This document shows, one piece after another, positions 47,160-56,922 of a stretch of DNA of 64,000 nucleotides. The position numbers were made by a program, and so were the translations under genes. The notes beneath the pieces are model-generated. The model did not search any database. It saw only the letters and a list, made by a program, of their open reading frames with translations, and had not been told where the DNA came from. Source of the stretch: Ailurus styani (lineage: Eukaryota; Chordata; Mammalia; Carnivora; Ailuridae). Location of the stretch: assembly GCA_002007465.1 (NCBI GenBank), contig LNAC01000001.1:2999327-3063326 (forward strand). The letters run 5' to 3'. The first letter of the stretch is position 1. Every line of letters starts with the position of its first letter.

Positions 47160-47880
47160 AGATAGGTTAAGTTGGGGAGAACCTATATTTGAACATTACT
47201 GAGTCTTCCAATTCATGAGCATGGATATCTTTCCATTGTTTTGGTCTTCTTTGATTTCTTTTATTAGTGTTTTGTAGTTTTCAAAGCACAGAACCTGCAT
47301 AGATCTTGTTAGATTTACAAATATTTCATTTGCTTTTGTAAATGTTATTTAAAAAATACTTTCCAATGGTTCATTAATGGTATGTAGAAATATGATTGAT
47401 TTTTGTATGGCAACTTAATAACTTGCTGAACTCATTCATTGTTTCTAGGAGCTTCTTCTGTAGATTCCTTGCGACATTTTTTCATTGACAATTGTGCCGT
47501 CCCTAAACAGAGGTAGTTTTTTTCCTTTTAACCTCATCTATATCCCTCTTATTTCTTTTTCTGGCCTTATTGTGTTAAATCTTTCAGTAAAATGTTGAAC
47601 AGGAGTGGTGAGGGGGAACATCCCTTGTCCTGTTCCCAATGTTAGGGGGAAACATTCAGTTTTTCAGCCTATCAGCTGTCGGGTTTTTTGAAAAAAAAAT
47701 TGTTTTTTGTTTTGTTTTGTATGTGCTCTTTATCCTTTAATGAAGCTAGCTCTCTCCTACGCCTAGTTTGCTGAGACTGTTTACCACGAATGTATGTTGT
47801 TTTTTTGCCCAAGAGCTTTTTGGTATCTGTCGAGATGATTGTGTGATGAACTGATGACTTCGGTCAGTGTCTATTGCTCT
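47160..47880 (-). mobile_element. Old L1 ORF2 piece, minus strand
   Basis: Antisense ORF2 landmarks: 'gcatggatatctttccattg', 'ttagatttacaaatatttcatttgc', 'cttgctgaactcattcattg', 'cttattgtgttaaatctttcag', 'atgttgaacaggagtggtgag', 'catcccttgtcctg'. It reaches into the RT region before being cut by the insert on the right. Confidence 0.83.
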
Positions 47881-48590
47881 GACTAAGCCTCTATCTCAGA
47901 CCCGCACCATGTCCTTGGGCCTTAGCATATGCCTTTCTTGATTCTCCTCACCCTCTTTGCTGCACGTGCGGGCTCCGTGTGACCCTGCCTCTTTCCTGGT
48001 TTGCTCTCATTAGCTTCCTCTGTCACCAGGGCAGCTTGTGCCCGTCTCCAGCTCATGAGAGCTCCTGGTCCCGTAGGAGAGAGTGATTCTAGAGAAGCTG
48101 CTTGCCCTTCGCTTGTCCGCTGTTCTGTTGCCCTAAGTCTACGTGCAATGGACATTTTCAAGAGCTTGTTAAGTCCTTTGTTGTGTGAAGAGAGAGCCCC
48201 TGAGAAGGTATGTGCCCTCCCCTGCACTATGCAGCCCCTGGGGAGTCGTACTGTTAGTTCGGCCAATCTACAGACCTTCACCCATTTGTCACCTGCTCTA
48301 GCTCAACACATCTCCCCAATGTCTGGTCACATCTGGCCGGGGGGGGCCCAGGCTGGCCCCCTCCTCTCCCTGAACCACCATCCCACCTTAGGTTTTGGGC
48401 CAGTTATTTGCTCTGTGACTTCTGCTTTCTGGTGGGTTAAACAACAACGACAACAACAACGATACATTGTTGTCAGTCTGTCTTGTTTTGTTGTTAAAGA
48501 GGGTGAGAGCAATGCCCCTTGCAGTTCTCTATGTCTCAAGACAGAAGCTGCAGGTCTTTCTGACAAGAGAGATTATTTTTAAATTACGAA
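47881..48590. other. Unidentified ~0.7 kb GC-richer insert within antisense L1
   Basis: L1 text stops at about 47880 and resumes at about 48600 ('ttttatcaaatactttttttgcatctcttg'), so roughly 700 bases in between are an insertion. It is GC-richer, with an (AAC)n-like run at 48444-48465 and 193-residue (48001-48582 plus) and 119-residue (47922-48281 minus) frames. I do not recognise LTR ends, a gene or an RNA. It could be a processed pseudogene, a lineage-specific LTR or a rearranged genomic fragment. Confidence 0.5.
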
Positions 48591-50329
48591 TGCATATAAG
48601 TTTTATCAAATACTTTTTTTGCATCTCTTGAAATAATCATATTTCTGTGTGTAATTCACCATGTAAACAAAATAATGGAGAAAGTAACATGAAATATATG
48701 TGTGTATATGTATATAGAGTGTATTTATTTAAAATTTTGAAGCAATAATGCACTACATAAAATACTGGGAGTGAAAGAACTTCTTTTTTTCTAAGGCATT
48801 TGCAAATAACTTGTTGACATGTTTCCCCCATTATCCCTGAATACTTTTAGAGTATATTTCTAGGACAAGGACATTCTTCTATATAACTCTCAAAATCAAG
48901 ATATCAACACTGATTGATCCTACCATGGGATGCTCAGACCCCACTCAAGTTTTTCCAATTGTTTCAACAATATCTTTATAGCCAAATGGTCTTTACAGGA
49001 TCACCTGTTGCGTTTAGTTGTGTGTCTTCCTGTCTCCTTTGTTGTGGAACAGTTCCCTAGTCTTTCCCTGACTTCAAGACTTTGACACTTTGGGAGATTA
49101 AAGGTCATTGGTTTTGTAGTGTCCCCCAATCTGGATTTGTCTAATATTTTCTTACAATGGGATTGAGGTTCTCTTTCTTTTGCAGGAGTCTGCTGTATTC
49201 TCACTGGATCCTGTCAGGTGGCATGTGATTCCAATTTGTTTCACTACTAATGATGTTTATTTTGACTACTTGATCAAGATGGCGTCTGCCAGGTTTCTCC
49301 ACTGGAAACGTACTAATCTCTCCTTCATAATTAATAAGCATTTTAGAGGGGAGGTACTTTGAAACTATGTATATCCTGTTACTCATCAAATTTTACACTA
49401 ATTACTTAATTAGTTTCTGAAAGGACTCATGTTTCCTACTCCTCTCAATGGACTACACTCTGTTATTATCATTAGTTCACCTCAATGTGCAGATTGTTCC
49501 CAGCCTGTCCAGGGGGAGCTCATTTAAGCTGGCTTGGGTGTCTGCTGGCATGGCCCATTCTATTTTGAGCATTGTCTTGTTTTCTGGCATAATAGTTTCA
49601 GGCTTATCTTGTGTTTTTCCTTCTCTAGACCTGGAATAAGGCACTTTTCAGGACTTCTCATGTCTTTGCGTGGAAAGTGGTATTTAGAGGCAAAGGTGTG
49701 CTGCGAGATGTGCTCATTGCTGTTGGGGTGTCACTGCCCTCAGGCTCTCTCAGACAGAGCTAGCTGACGAATGTTTATGGAAGGTACGCATGTATGTGTA
49801 TGTGTGTATACCTACATATGCAAACACAAACATGTACATACATTCATCATATCTATAGTAATCCACTTATCTGACTGTCTCTTTTCTATCTACCTACCTA
49901 CTACATTTATCTAATCATTATTTAAAACTACTGCTTTACACTGATACATCCCATTCCAAACCAACATCACAGTGTTCTTAGTTTTCTCCATTCCCACACT
50001 TGTAACTTTCTTCTCCAGCACTTCAAGGACCCTGGCTGTTTTTACCCTTGGCGTTCCTTCATTTGCTCACTCCATAGGACATAACCAATCTCTTGGCTCT
50101 GCCAGCACTCCCTCCCCAGATGGGATGCAGTTCTGACCCTTCTGGTGCTCCATGCTGTCCCTCTGTGCTGGTGCCTCCTCCCCCAATGTCCTTCTCTAGG
50201 GTGCTGCAGGCCCCCTCTGCCTTTCACTATGGGGCTTCCTTGCTCTACTACACAGCGTAGCACTGTGTTGTTCAGAAAAGAGGAGGGAAAGCAGAAGTAG
50301 AAACACATTCGTTGATTTAAAATTCACAC
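48591..50329 (-). mobile_element. Old L1M-class interspersed repeat, mixed pieces
   Basis: 48600-48660 is antisense L1 ORF2. From about 48840 to 50110 the text is a widespread mammalian repeat: 'atcacctgttgcgtttagttgtgtgtc', 'ggaacagttccctagtc', 'gtctgccaggtttctccactgg', 'gtactttgaaactatgtatatcctgttactcatc', 'gtgctcattgctgttggggtgtcactgcc'. I believe this is an L1M/L1ME-type segment, but the subfamily is from memory. An imperfect TA/TG-rich patch lies at 49785-49850. Confidence 0.6.
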
Positions 50330-51636
50330 ATTCCTACTATGAACTCAACTTTGGCTTCATGCATTTTCTATTTGGCATTTTGCTGGATTATTTGTGCCAG
50401 TATCTTCTTTAGTGTTTTGTGTCTCTGTTCTTAGGAACAGTTGGCCAGTAGCTTTTCTTTATTACATCATCCTTGTCAGGTTTTAGCATGAAGGCTAAGG
50501 CGGTCTCATAGGATGAGTTGGGAAGTGTTTTACTTTTTCTGGCCTCTGAAAAAGTTTCTATAAAAATTTGGTATTATTTTCCCCCCAAAATACTGAGGAA
50601 CCATCTCACAAACCATGCTAATGAAACCATCTTGGCCTGGAGATTTTGGGGAGAAAGGAGAAATTTAAGTTGCAAGTTAAATTTCTTTAATAACTGTGTG
50701 ACTATTCGTATTTCTAATTCTTTTATCAGTTTTCTAAGTTGCATTTTGTTTTTCTGTATCTTAATTTCCAAATTAATTTGCATAAAATTCTTCAAATATC
50801 CTCTCATTGTCTTTTTAACATCAGCAGACTATGTGCTAATTGTTCATTTTGATAATCTGTGTTTTCTCTCTCTGCATTCTAGAGAAAAGTTTGAAGGAGT
50901 TGGCAATTTTCTTAGATTTTAGAAGAAGTACTTCTGGCTTTGATTTTTCTCTTTTGTCCATGTGATTTACATTTAAAAATATTTTTCCTAATTTTTTTCT
51001 TTTACTTTTCTTGGATGTAATTTACATTTCTTTTTCTAAATGCCTGAGATAGATAATTCAATCTGTTATTTTAAATCTTTTATTCATATAAGCAATTAAG
51101 GCTATTGATTGCCCTCTAAGCATCCCTTTAGCTGCACCCCATAGATTATATTGTACGTATTTTTAAAAAATCCTTTAATGCAAAATATTTGATAATTTCC
51201 ATTATAATTTGTTTTTATCCATTGGCTATTTAAGAGTGTATTTATGATTTTCCAATTAATTCAGGATGTCTTGGACATATTTTTGTTAATTTTAGGTTAT
51301 TTCTTCTGTACTCAGAAGATATCCTATGAATGATTTCAATCCTTGTTGAGACTTGCTACATATTCCAGGATATGGCCAATCACTATGCTGCTTATATTTA
51401 TCTCTTTGGAATTTTAGTTGTGATTGTGGGATCTTTGTTTTCTGCCTTTATTTCTACTGTTTCACCCTCATCCTTTGTCAGTATTTATCCTTCTCTATTT
51501 TTGTGTGTGGAACTTCTCCAATTTATCCTCTGTGTTATATCAAACTTTATGCACCTTCCATGTAATTTTTACAACTCCTAAAGTGCATTTACATTGGACT
51601 ACTGGATTTTTAGATTTTTTAGTAGCATTTTATTTT
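50330..51636 (-). mobile_element. Old L1M ORF2 relic, minus strand, host of the young L1 insertion
   Basis: Antisense ORF2: 'gtgccagtatcttctttagtg', 'aaaccatcttggcctgg', 'attaaggctattgattgccctctaagc', 'agctgcaccccatagatt', and 'gaatgatttcaatccttg'. It is cut at 51636 by the younger L1, whose left target duplication is its last 20 bases. Confidence 0.82.
51617..51636. repeat. Target-site duplication, left copy of young L1
   Basis: ttttagtagcattttatttt here; ttttagtagtattttatttt at 56903-56922. Twenty bases with one mismatch, flanking the L1 and the short SINE tail. Confidence 0.85.
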
Positions 51637-51656
51637 GTTTTATTATTTTTTTGGTG

Positions 51657-52162
51657 AGTTTGTTTGTTTGTTTTAATTAACATATAATGTATTATTTGCC
51701 CCAGGGGTACAGGTCTGTGAATCATCAGTCTTACACAATTCACAGCACTCACCATAGCACATACCCTCCTCAGTGTCCATAACCCAGACACCCTTCCCCT
51801 CCCCCATCCCCCAGTAACCCTCAGTTTGTTTCCTGAGCTTAAGAGTCTCTTATGGTTTGTCTCCCTCCCAATGCCATCTTGTTTCATTTTTCCCTCCCCA
51901 CCGTCACGGTCCCCTGCCCTCTAAAATTCCTCATATCAGAGAGATCATATGATAATTGTCTTTCTCTGATTGACTTATTTCGCTTAGCATAATACCCTCT
52001 AGTTCCAGCCATGTGGTTGCAAATGGCAAGATTTCATTTTTTGATGGCTGCATAGTATTTCATTGTATATATATACCACATCATCTTTATCCATTCACAT
52101 ATTGATGGACATCTAAGTTCTTTCCATAGTTTGGCTATTGTGGACATTGTTGCTATAAACAT
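51657..52162 (-). other. L1 3' UTR and last ORF2 codons
   Basis: 'ttaattaacatataatgtattatttgcccc' and 'cagcactcaccatagcacat' are the carnivore L1 3' UTR in antisense. 'gatggctgcatagtatttcattgt' and 'gttgctataaacattcaggtgcac' are the extreme C-terminal ORF2 codons. Confidence 0.8.
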
Positions 52163-52680
52163 TCAGGTGCACACGCCCCTTTGGATCACTACCTTTGTAT
52201 CTTTAGTGTAAATACCCAGTAGTGCGATTGCTGGGTCATAGGGTAGCTCTATTTTCAATTTTTTGAGGAACCTCATACTGTTTTCCAGTGTGGAAATGTT
52301 TTCCAGTATACTGGCTGCACCAACTTGCATTCCCACCAACAGTGTAGGAGGGTTTCCCTTTCTCCACATCCTCGCCAATGTCTGTCGTTTCCTGACTTGT
52401 TAATTTTAGCCATTCTGACTGGTGTGAGGTGATATCTCACTGTGGTTTTGATTTGCATTTCCCTGATGTCGAGTGATGTTGAACATTTTTTCATGTGTCT
52501 CTTGGCCATTTGGATATCTTCTTTGTAGAAATGTCTGTTCATACCTTCTGTCCATTTCTTGATTAGATTATGTGTTCTTTGTGTATTGAGTTTGATAAGT
52601 TCTTTCTAGATTGTGGATACTAGTCCTTTATCTGATATGTCATTTGCAAATATCTTCTCCCAGTATGTTGGTTCTCTTTT
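52163..52680 (-). pseudogene. L1 ORF2 C-terminal segment (cysteine-rich end), broken
   Basis: Minus-strand frames at 52273-52542 and 52163-52378 contain '[17 protein letters not shown]', '[16 protein letters not shown]', the zinc-knuckle-like 'HWRGCGE' and 'LLHCWWEC', and 'LPYDPAIALLGIY'. These are conserved ORF2p C-terminal landmarks (about 1080-1230 of the usual ~1275 residues, by comparison from memory). A local duplication of 'tgttttccagt' near 52280-52308 breaks the frame. It belongs to the retrotransposon, not a host gene. Confidence 0.85.
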
Positions 52681-52684
52681 GGTT

Positions 52685-53630
52685 TTAGGTGTAAGGTTAG
52701 GTTGTGTACTTGAGACCTCTCTTGTTTCTTGAGAAAGGCTTGTATTGCTATATACTTTCCTCTCAGGACTGCCTTTGGTATGTCCCAAAGATTTTGAATG
52801 GTTGTGTTTTCATTTTCATTTGTTTCCATGAATTTTTAAAATTCTTCTTTGATTTCCTCATTGACCCATTCATTCTTTACTAGGATGCTCTTTAGCCTCC
52901 ATGTATTTGAGTTCTTTCCAACTTTCCCCTTGTGGTTGAGTTCTAGTTTCAGAGCATTGTGGTCTGAAAATATGCAGGGAATGATCCCAATCTTTTGGTA
53001 CTGGTTGAGACCTAATTTGTGACCCAGGTTGTGATCTATTCTGGAGAATGTTCCATGTGCACTAGAGAAGAATGTGTATTCTGTTGCTTTGGGATGGAAT
53101 GTTCTAAATATATCTGTGATGTCCATCTGGTCCAGTGTGTCATTTAAAGCCTTCATTTCTTTGTTGATCTTTTGCTTAGATGATTTTCCATTTCAGTGAG
53201 GGGGGGTGTTAAAGTCCCCTACTATTATCTTATTATTGTTGATGTGTTTCTTTGATTTTGTTATTAATTGGTTTATATAATTGGCTGCTCCCATGTTAGG
53301 GGCATAGATATTTAAAACTGTTAGATCTTCTTGTTGGACAGATCCTTTAAGTATGATATGGTGTCCTTCCTCCTCTCTTATTATTGTCTTTGGCTTAAAA
53401 TCTAATTTATCTGATATAAGGATTGCTACCCCAGCTTTCTTTTGATGTCCACTAGCATGGTAAATAATTTTCCACAACCTCACTTTAAATCTGGAGGTGT
53501 CTTTGGGTCTAAAATGAGTTTCTTGCAGACAGCATATTGATGTGTCTTGTTTTTTATACATTCTGATACCTTGTGTCTTTTGTTTGGGACATTTAGTCCA
53601 TTTACCTTCAGGGTAACTATTGAAAGACAT
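52685..53630 (-). pseudogene. L1 ORF2 endonuclease domain (APE-type), broken
   Basis: Frames 53193-53630 and 52836-53156 hold an APE-like endonuclease: 'CCLQETHF' (catalytic Glu), 'LNIYAPN', 'VGDFNTP' (Asp and Asn), 'FSRIDH' and 'FSDHNA' (terminal Asp/His pair). In active elements it nicks target DNA to prime reverse transcription. A frameshift at the G-run around 53200-53206 separates the frames. The next segment (52606-52829, 'TTIQNLWD', 'FLKKQER') is the linker just after the endonuclease, and it fuses directly to the C-terminal segment. Confidence 0.88.
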
Positions 53631-53723
53631 GAATTTAGTGCCATTGTGTTGCCTATGATGTGACCGTTACTGTATATTGTCTCTGTTCCTCTCTGGTCTG
53701 TTAGTTTTAGTCTCTCTCTTTGC

Positions 53724-54625
53724 TTAGAAGGCCCCTTTCAGTATTTTCTGTAGGGCTGGTTTGGTGTTTGCAAATTCTTTTAGTTTTTGTTTGTCCCGGA
53801 AGCTTTTTACCTCTCCTTCTATTTTCAATGGCAGCCTAGCTGAATATAGTATTTTTGGCTGCATATTTTTCTCATTTAGTGCTCTGAATATGTCATGCCA
53901 GTCCTTTCTGACCTGCCAGGTATCTGTGGATAGGTCTACTGCCAATCTAATATTTCTACCATTGTATGTTATAGACCTCTTGTCCCAAGCTGCTTTCAGG
54001 ATTTTTTCTTTGTCACTGAGACTTTTAAGTTTTACTATTAAATGACAGGGTGTGGACCTATTTTTATTAATTTTGAAGGGCATTCTCTGTGCCTTCTGGA
54101 TTTTGATGTTTGTTCCCTTTGCCAGATTAGGGAAATTCTCTGCTATATTTTGCTCCAATATACCTTATGCCCCCCTCTCTTTTTCTTCTTCTTCTGGGAT
54201 CCCAATTATTCTAATATTATTTCATCTTATGGTATCACTTATCTCTTGAATTCTCCCCTTGTGGACCAGTAGTTGTTTGTCTCTCTTTTTCTCAGCTTCT
54301 TTATTCTCCATCATTTGGCCTTTTATATCACTAATTCTCTCTTCTGCCTCATTTATCTTAGCAGTAAGAGCCTCCATTTTTTATTGTACCTCATTGATAG
54401 CTTTTTTTAAATTTCAACTTGCTTAGATTTTAGATCTTTTATTTCTCCAGAAATGGATCCTCTAGTATCTTTTATGATTTTTTTGAGCCTGGCTAACACC
54501 TTGATAATAATCATTCTGAACTCTAGTTCTGACATATTACTAATGTCCATATCGATTAGGTCCCTAGCCCTCAGTACTGCCTTCTGTTCTTTTTTTTTTT
54601 GTGGTGAGTTTTTCTGCCTTGTCAT
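53724..54625 (-). pseudogene. L1 ORF1 relic (coiled coil, RRM and C-terminal domain)
   Basis: Frame 54407-54625 encodes a charged, Lys/Glu-rich N-terminal segment ('SELEFRMIIIKVLARLKK', coiled-coil-like). Frame 53724-54158 encodes the RNA-binding part: 'ENFPNLAKGTNIKIQKAQR', 'PCHLIVKLKSLSDKEKIL', 'IRLAVDLSTDTWQVRKDW' and 'KPALQKILKGAF'. ORF1p is the L1 nucleic-acid chaperone that coats the RNA. Between 54159 and 54406 the frame is lost, so no full protein is possible. Confidence 0.88.
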
Positions 54626-54757
54626 TTTACCCAGATAAGAATAGATGAATGAGAGAACAAAATACTAAAAGGGTAGCAATGACCCCAGAAAAATATACAC
54701 TAACAAAGTCAGAAGAGACCTGAAACTAGGGGGAGAAGGAAGGTGGGGGAAAAAAAG

Positions 54758-54863
54758 ATATATATATATATAAAATATATAATAAAAAGATATATATAAA
54801 AAATATATATATATAAATATATATACAAATATATACATATATACATATATATGTATATGTGCG

Positions 54864-54920
<57 letters not shown>
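54758..54920. repeat. (TA)n-rich simple repeat
   Basis: Imperfect TA dinucleotide tract with CA, TG and A-run interruptions, pure from 54870 to 54920. It ends with 'gagatggaatattactcagcca', plus-strand L1 3' text in an otherwise antisense L1, followed at once by an N (54943). Confidence 0.95.
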
Positions 54921-54924
<4 letters not shown>

Positions 54925-54942
54925 TGGAATATTACTCAGCCA

Positions 54943-54943
54943 N
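54943..54943. other. Single N (assembly junction)
   Basis: Ambiguous base at a change of L1 orientation. A second single N lies at 55049, and others at 25409 and 25570. Confidence 0.95.
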
Positions 54944-55553
54944 GATTGGTGAATAGAACAGAGCCCCACACTTGATTTTGGGTGTATTTTGGTCTGTTAG
55001 AAGAAACTGCCTCCCAAAATTTTAAAGAAAGAAAAACTTATATATATANCTTTTATATACACAAAAATAAGGGTAAACACAATGAAGGGATGGAATGTGA
55101 CTGTAAAGATGAAAACTAAAAAAGATTCTAAAAAAGGAATTGATAAGATAAGAAGTTGGTTGAAAAAAGAAAAAAAATAGAGGAAAGAATGTGATCAGGC
55201 TGGAGACTAGAACAAAGCCATGCACTAGATTTAGGGTATATTTTGATCTATTAGAAGAAACTATATCCCAAAATTTTGAAGAAAGAAATACCTAATTGTA
55301 TACAAAAAATAAGGTTAAATACAATGAATAGGATATGATTATAACAATGAAAATTAAAAAAACTTCTAAAATGTACTGATAAGATAAAATAGTTAAAAAA
55401 CATTAAAACAGGAAAGAGGAAAATTAAAAAAATAGAATAAGAGAAAATAAAATGAAAAAAATTTAACTTTGAAAGACTAAAGAATCATAGGGAAAAGCCA
55501 TGAATTCTCTGCATGGCTTTCCCCTCGCTCTGGAGTTCACAGTTCTCATTGGT

Positions 55554-56006
55554 NNNNNNNNNNNNNNNNNNNNNNNNNNNNNNNNNNNNNNNNNNNNNNN
55601 NNNNNNNNNNNNNNNNNNNNNNNNNNNNNNNNNNNNNNNNNNNNNNNNNNNNNNNNNNNNNNNNNNNNNNNNNNNNNNNNNNNNNNNNNNNNNNNNNNNN
55701 NNNNNNNNNNNNNNNNNNNNNNNNNNNNNNNNNNNNNNNNNNNNNNNNNNNNNNNNNNNNNNNNNNNNNNNNNNNNNNNNNNNNNNNNNNNNNNNNNNNN
55801 NNNNNNNNNNNNNNNNNNNNNNNNNNNNNNNNNNNNNNNNNNNNNNNNNNNNNNNNNNNNNNNNNNNNNNNNNNNNNNNNNNNNNNNNNNNNNNNNNNNN
55901 NNNNNNNNNNNNNNNNNNNNNNNNNNNNNNNNNNNNNNNNNNNNNNNNNNNNNNNNNNNNNNNNNNNNNNNNNNNNNNNNNNNNNNNNNNNNNNNNNNNN
56001 NNNNNN
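55554..56006. other. Assembly gap, 453 Ns
   Basis: Run of N within the L1 5' UTR, between the AT-rich part and the CpG-dense promoter part. The long open frames reported over it are artefacts of translating N. Confidence 0.99.
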
Positions 56007-56830
56007 GGATTCGCTCTCGGAGCTTTTGTTCCCTGAGCGCTTTCCGTACCGCGGTGGAGGCCGGGAAGGAACATGGCGGCTCCCAGTCTCCGACCGGAGG
56101 AGCCGAGCGCTCGGGGCTCCGTCCTCAGTGCGCCTCCGAGAAGAGCAGTCCGTCCCGAGTCCTGGCGTCCGGCCGCGCTCCGAGCTCCCCCGGCCTGGGA
56201 CCGAGCGTCTCTGTCTCCGGCGCGGCCCCGTTTGGAGTCTCCGAACCCGGCAGATCCCACAGCCGCACCTACGCCGCCGCTCCCGGAGGAGGAAGGTGAG
56301 TCTCCGCGGGTCTCCCGCCCGCGGGGTCCCCGCTCGGACAGCAGCGGCCCGACTGTGCCTCGGATCAGGGTTTAAGGGGACCCCGAGCTGAGAGCCCCCC
56401 TCGGCCCCGTCTCTCCCGCCGGCTCCCCCCTCCGATCCCTGGGAGCTCGGTCGCGCTCCGACACCCCGGTCTCTCCGTGTCCCCGCGGGTCCTGAGACCA
56501 CACGGTCCCCGCTTCACCTCGGCTTGGCCTCTGGGGCGACGTCTGTCCGTGGGGCCGACTTCCAGAAGCTCCGAGTCTGTGCCCGCTGCTCCACCGCTTG
56601 CCGAGCCGGCCTCCCCCGCGGTCCCTGTCCCCGTGTGTCACCTTGGATTCCCGTCCCTGCGCGTCCTGCCTTCCGGAAAGTGGTCGCTTTTCTGTTCCTA
56701 GAATCGCTGCTCTTCTTCTCCTCGATCTCCTGTGAGTTCGTCGGTGTTCGGACTGGTTTGATCACTGTCTCCTGGGGCCTGAGAGTATTTCGTCTCCTAC
56801 TCTGCCATCTTGCTCCTCCCTCCTGAGTTT
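56007..56830 (-). promoter_or_regulatory. CpG-dense L1 5' UTR (internal promoter region)
   Basis: Very GC-rich with many CG (for example 56040-56130 and 56270-56340), ending at the right with the L1 start in antisense ('tctgccatcttgctcctcc', 56800-56818). 'gccatcttg' is the complement of the YY1-type CAAGATGGC motif found at the start of many L1s and needed for correct initiation in the families studied. CpG density implies youth or protection from methylation-driven decay. Confidence 0.75.
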
Positions 56831-56839
56831 CTCTGTTTT

Positions 56840-56902
56840 TTTGGAAGGTTTTATTTTTTTTATTTGAGACAGACAGAAGGGGGAGGGCAGAGGGAGAGGG
56901 AG
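56840..56902 (-). mobile_element. can-SINE 3' tail fragment joined upstream of the L1 5' end
   Basis: 'ggaaggttttattttttttatttgagacagacagaag' followed by 'ggagggcagagggagagggag' is the tail and GA-rich part of a minus-strand can-SINE. The tRNA-like head is missing. It lies between the L1 start and the right target duplication, so it was inserted together with the L1. Confidence 0.75.
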
Positions 56903-56922
56903 TTTTAGTAGTATTTTATTTT
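56903..56922. repeat. Target-site duplication, right copy
   Basis: Pairs with 51617-51636 (19 of 20 bases identical). Confidence 0.85.

Larger units (their letters stand above)
54640..55553 (-). other. L1 5' UTR, AT-rich part with imperfect tandem duplication
   Basis: Two related segments, about 54945-55080 and 55200-55335, share 'agaacaaagcc/agaacagagcc', 'ttttggtctgttagaagaaact', 'cccaaaattttRaagaaag' and 'aataaggRtaaaYacaatgaa'. They are imperfect copies about 255 bases apart, as in the repeated 5' UTR units of some L1 lineages. The left copy is interrupted by single Ns at 54943 and 55049. Confidence 0.7.
51637..56830 (-). mobile_element. Younger carnivore L1, 5'-complete but internally deleted, minus strand
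   Basis: Read on the minus strand: GC-rich 5' UTR starting near 56826 ('ggaggagcaagatggcagag'), the gap 55554-56006, an AT-rich UTR part with an internal duplication, ORF1 relic (54625 to 53724), ORF2 endonuclease (53630 to about 52690), then a jump to the ORF2 C-terminus (about 52680 to 52163), 3' UTR and an impure A-tail (51637-51656). Intact carnivore L1 is about 6 kb or more; this copy is about 5.2 kb, with most of ORF2 missing. All frames contain stops or frameshifts, so it is inactive. Confidence 0.88.

Noticed and set aside
54758..54920. (TA)n tract as a replication origin or fragile site
   Set aside because: Simple TA repeat inside an L1 next to assembly Ns; length and context are not trustworthy.
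55463..56501. Open frames of 178-338 residues on both strands
   Set aside because: They consist mostly of translated Ns across the assembly gap, and the rest is GC-rich L1 5' UTR. Not genes.
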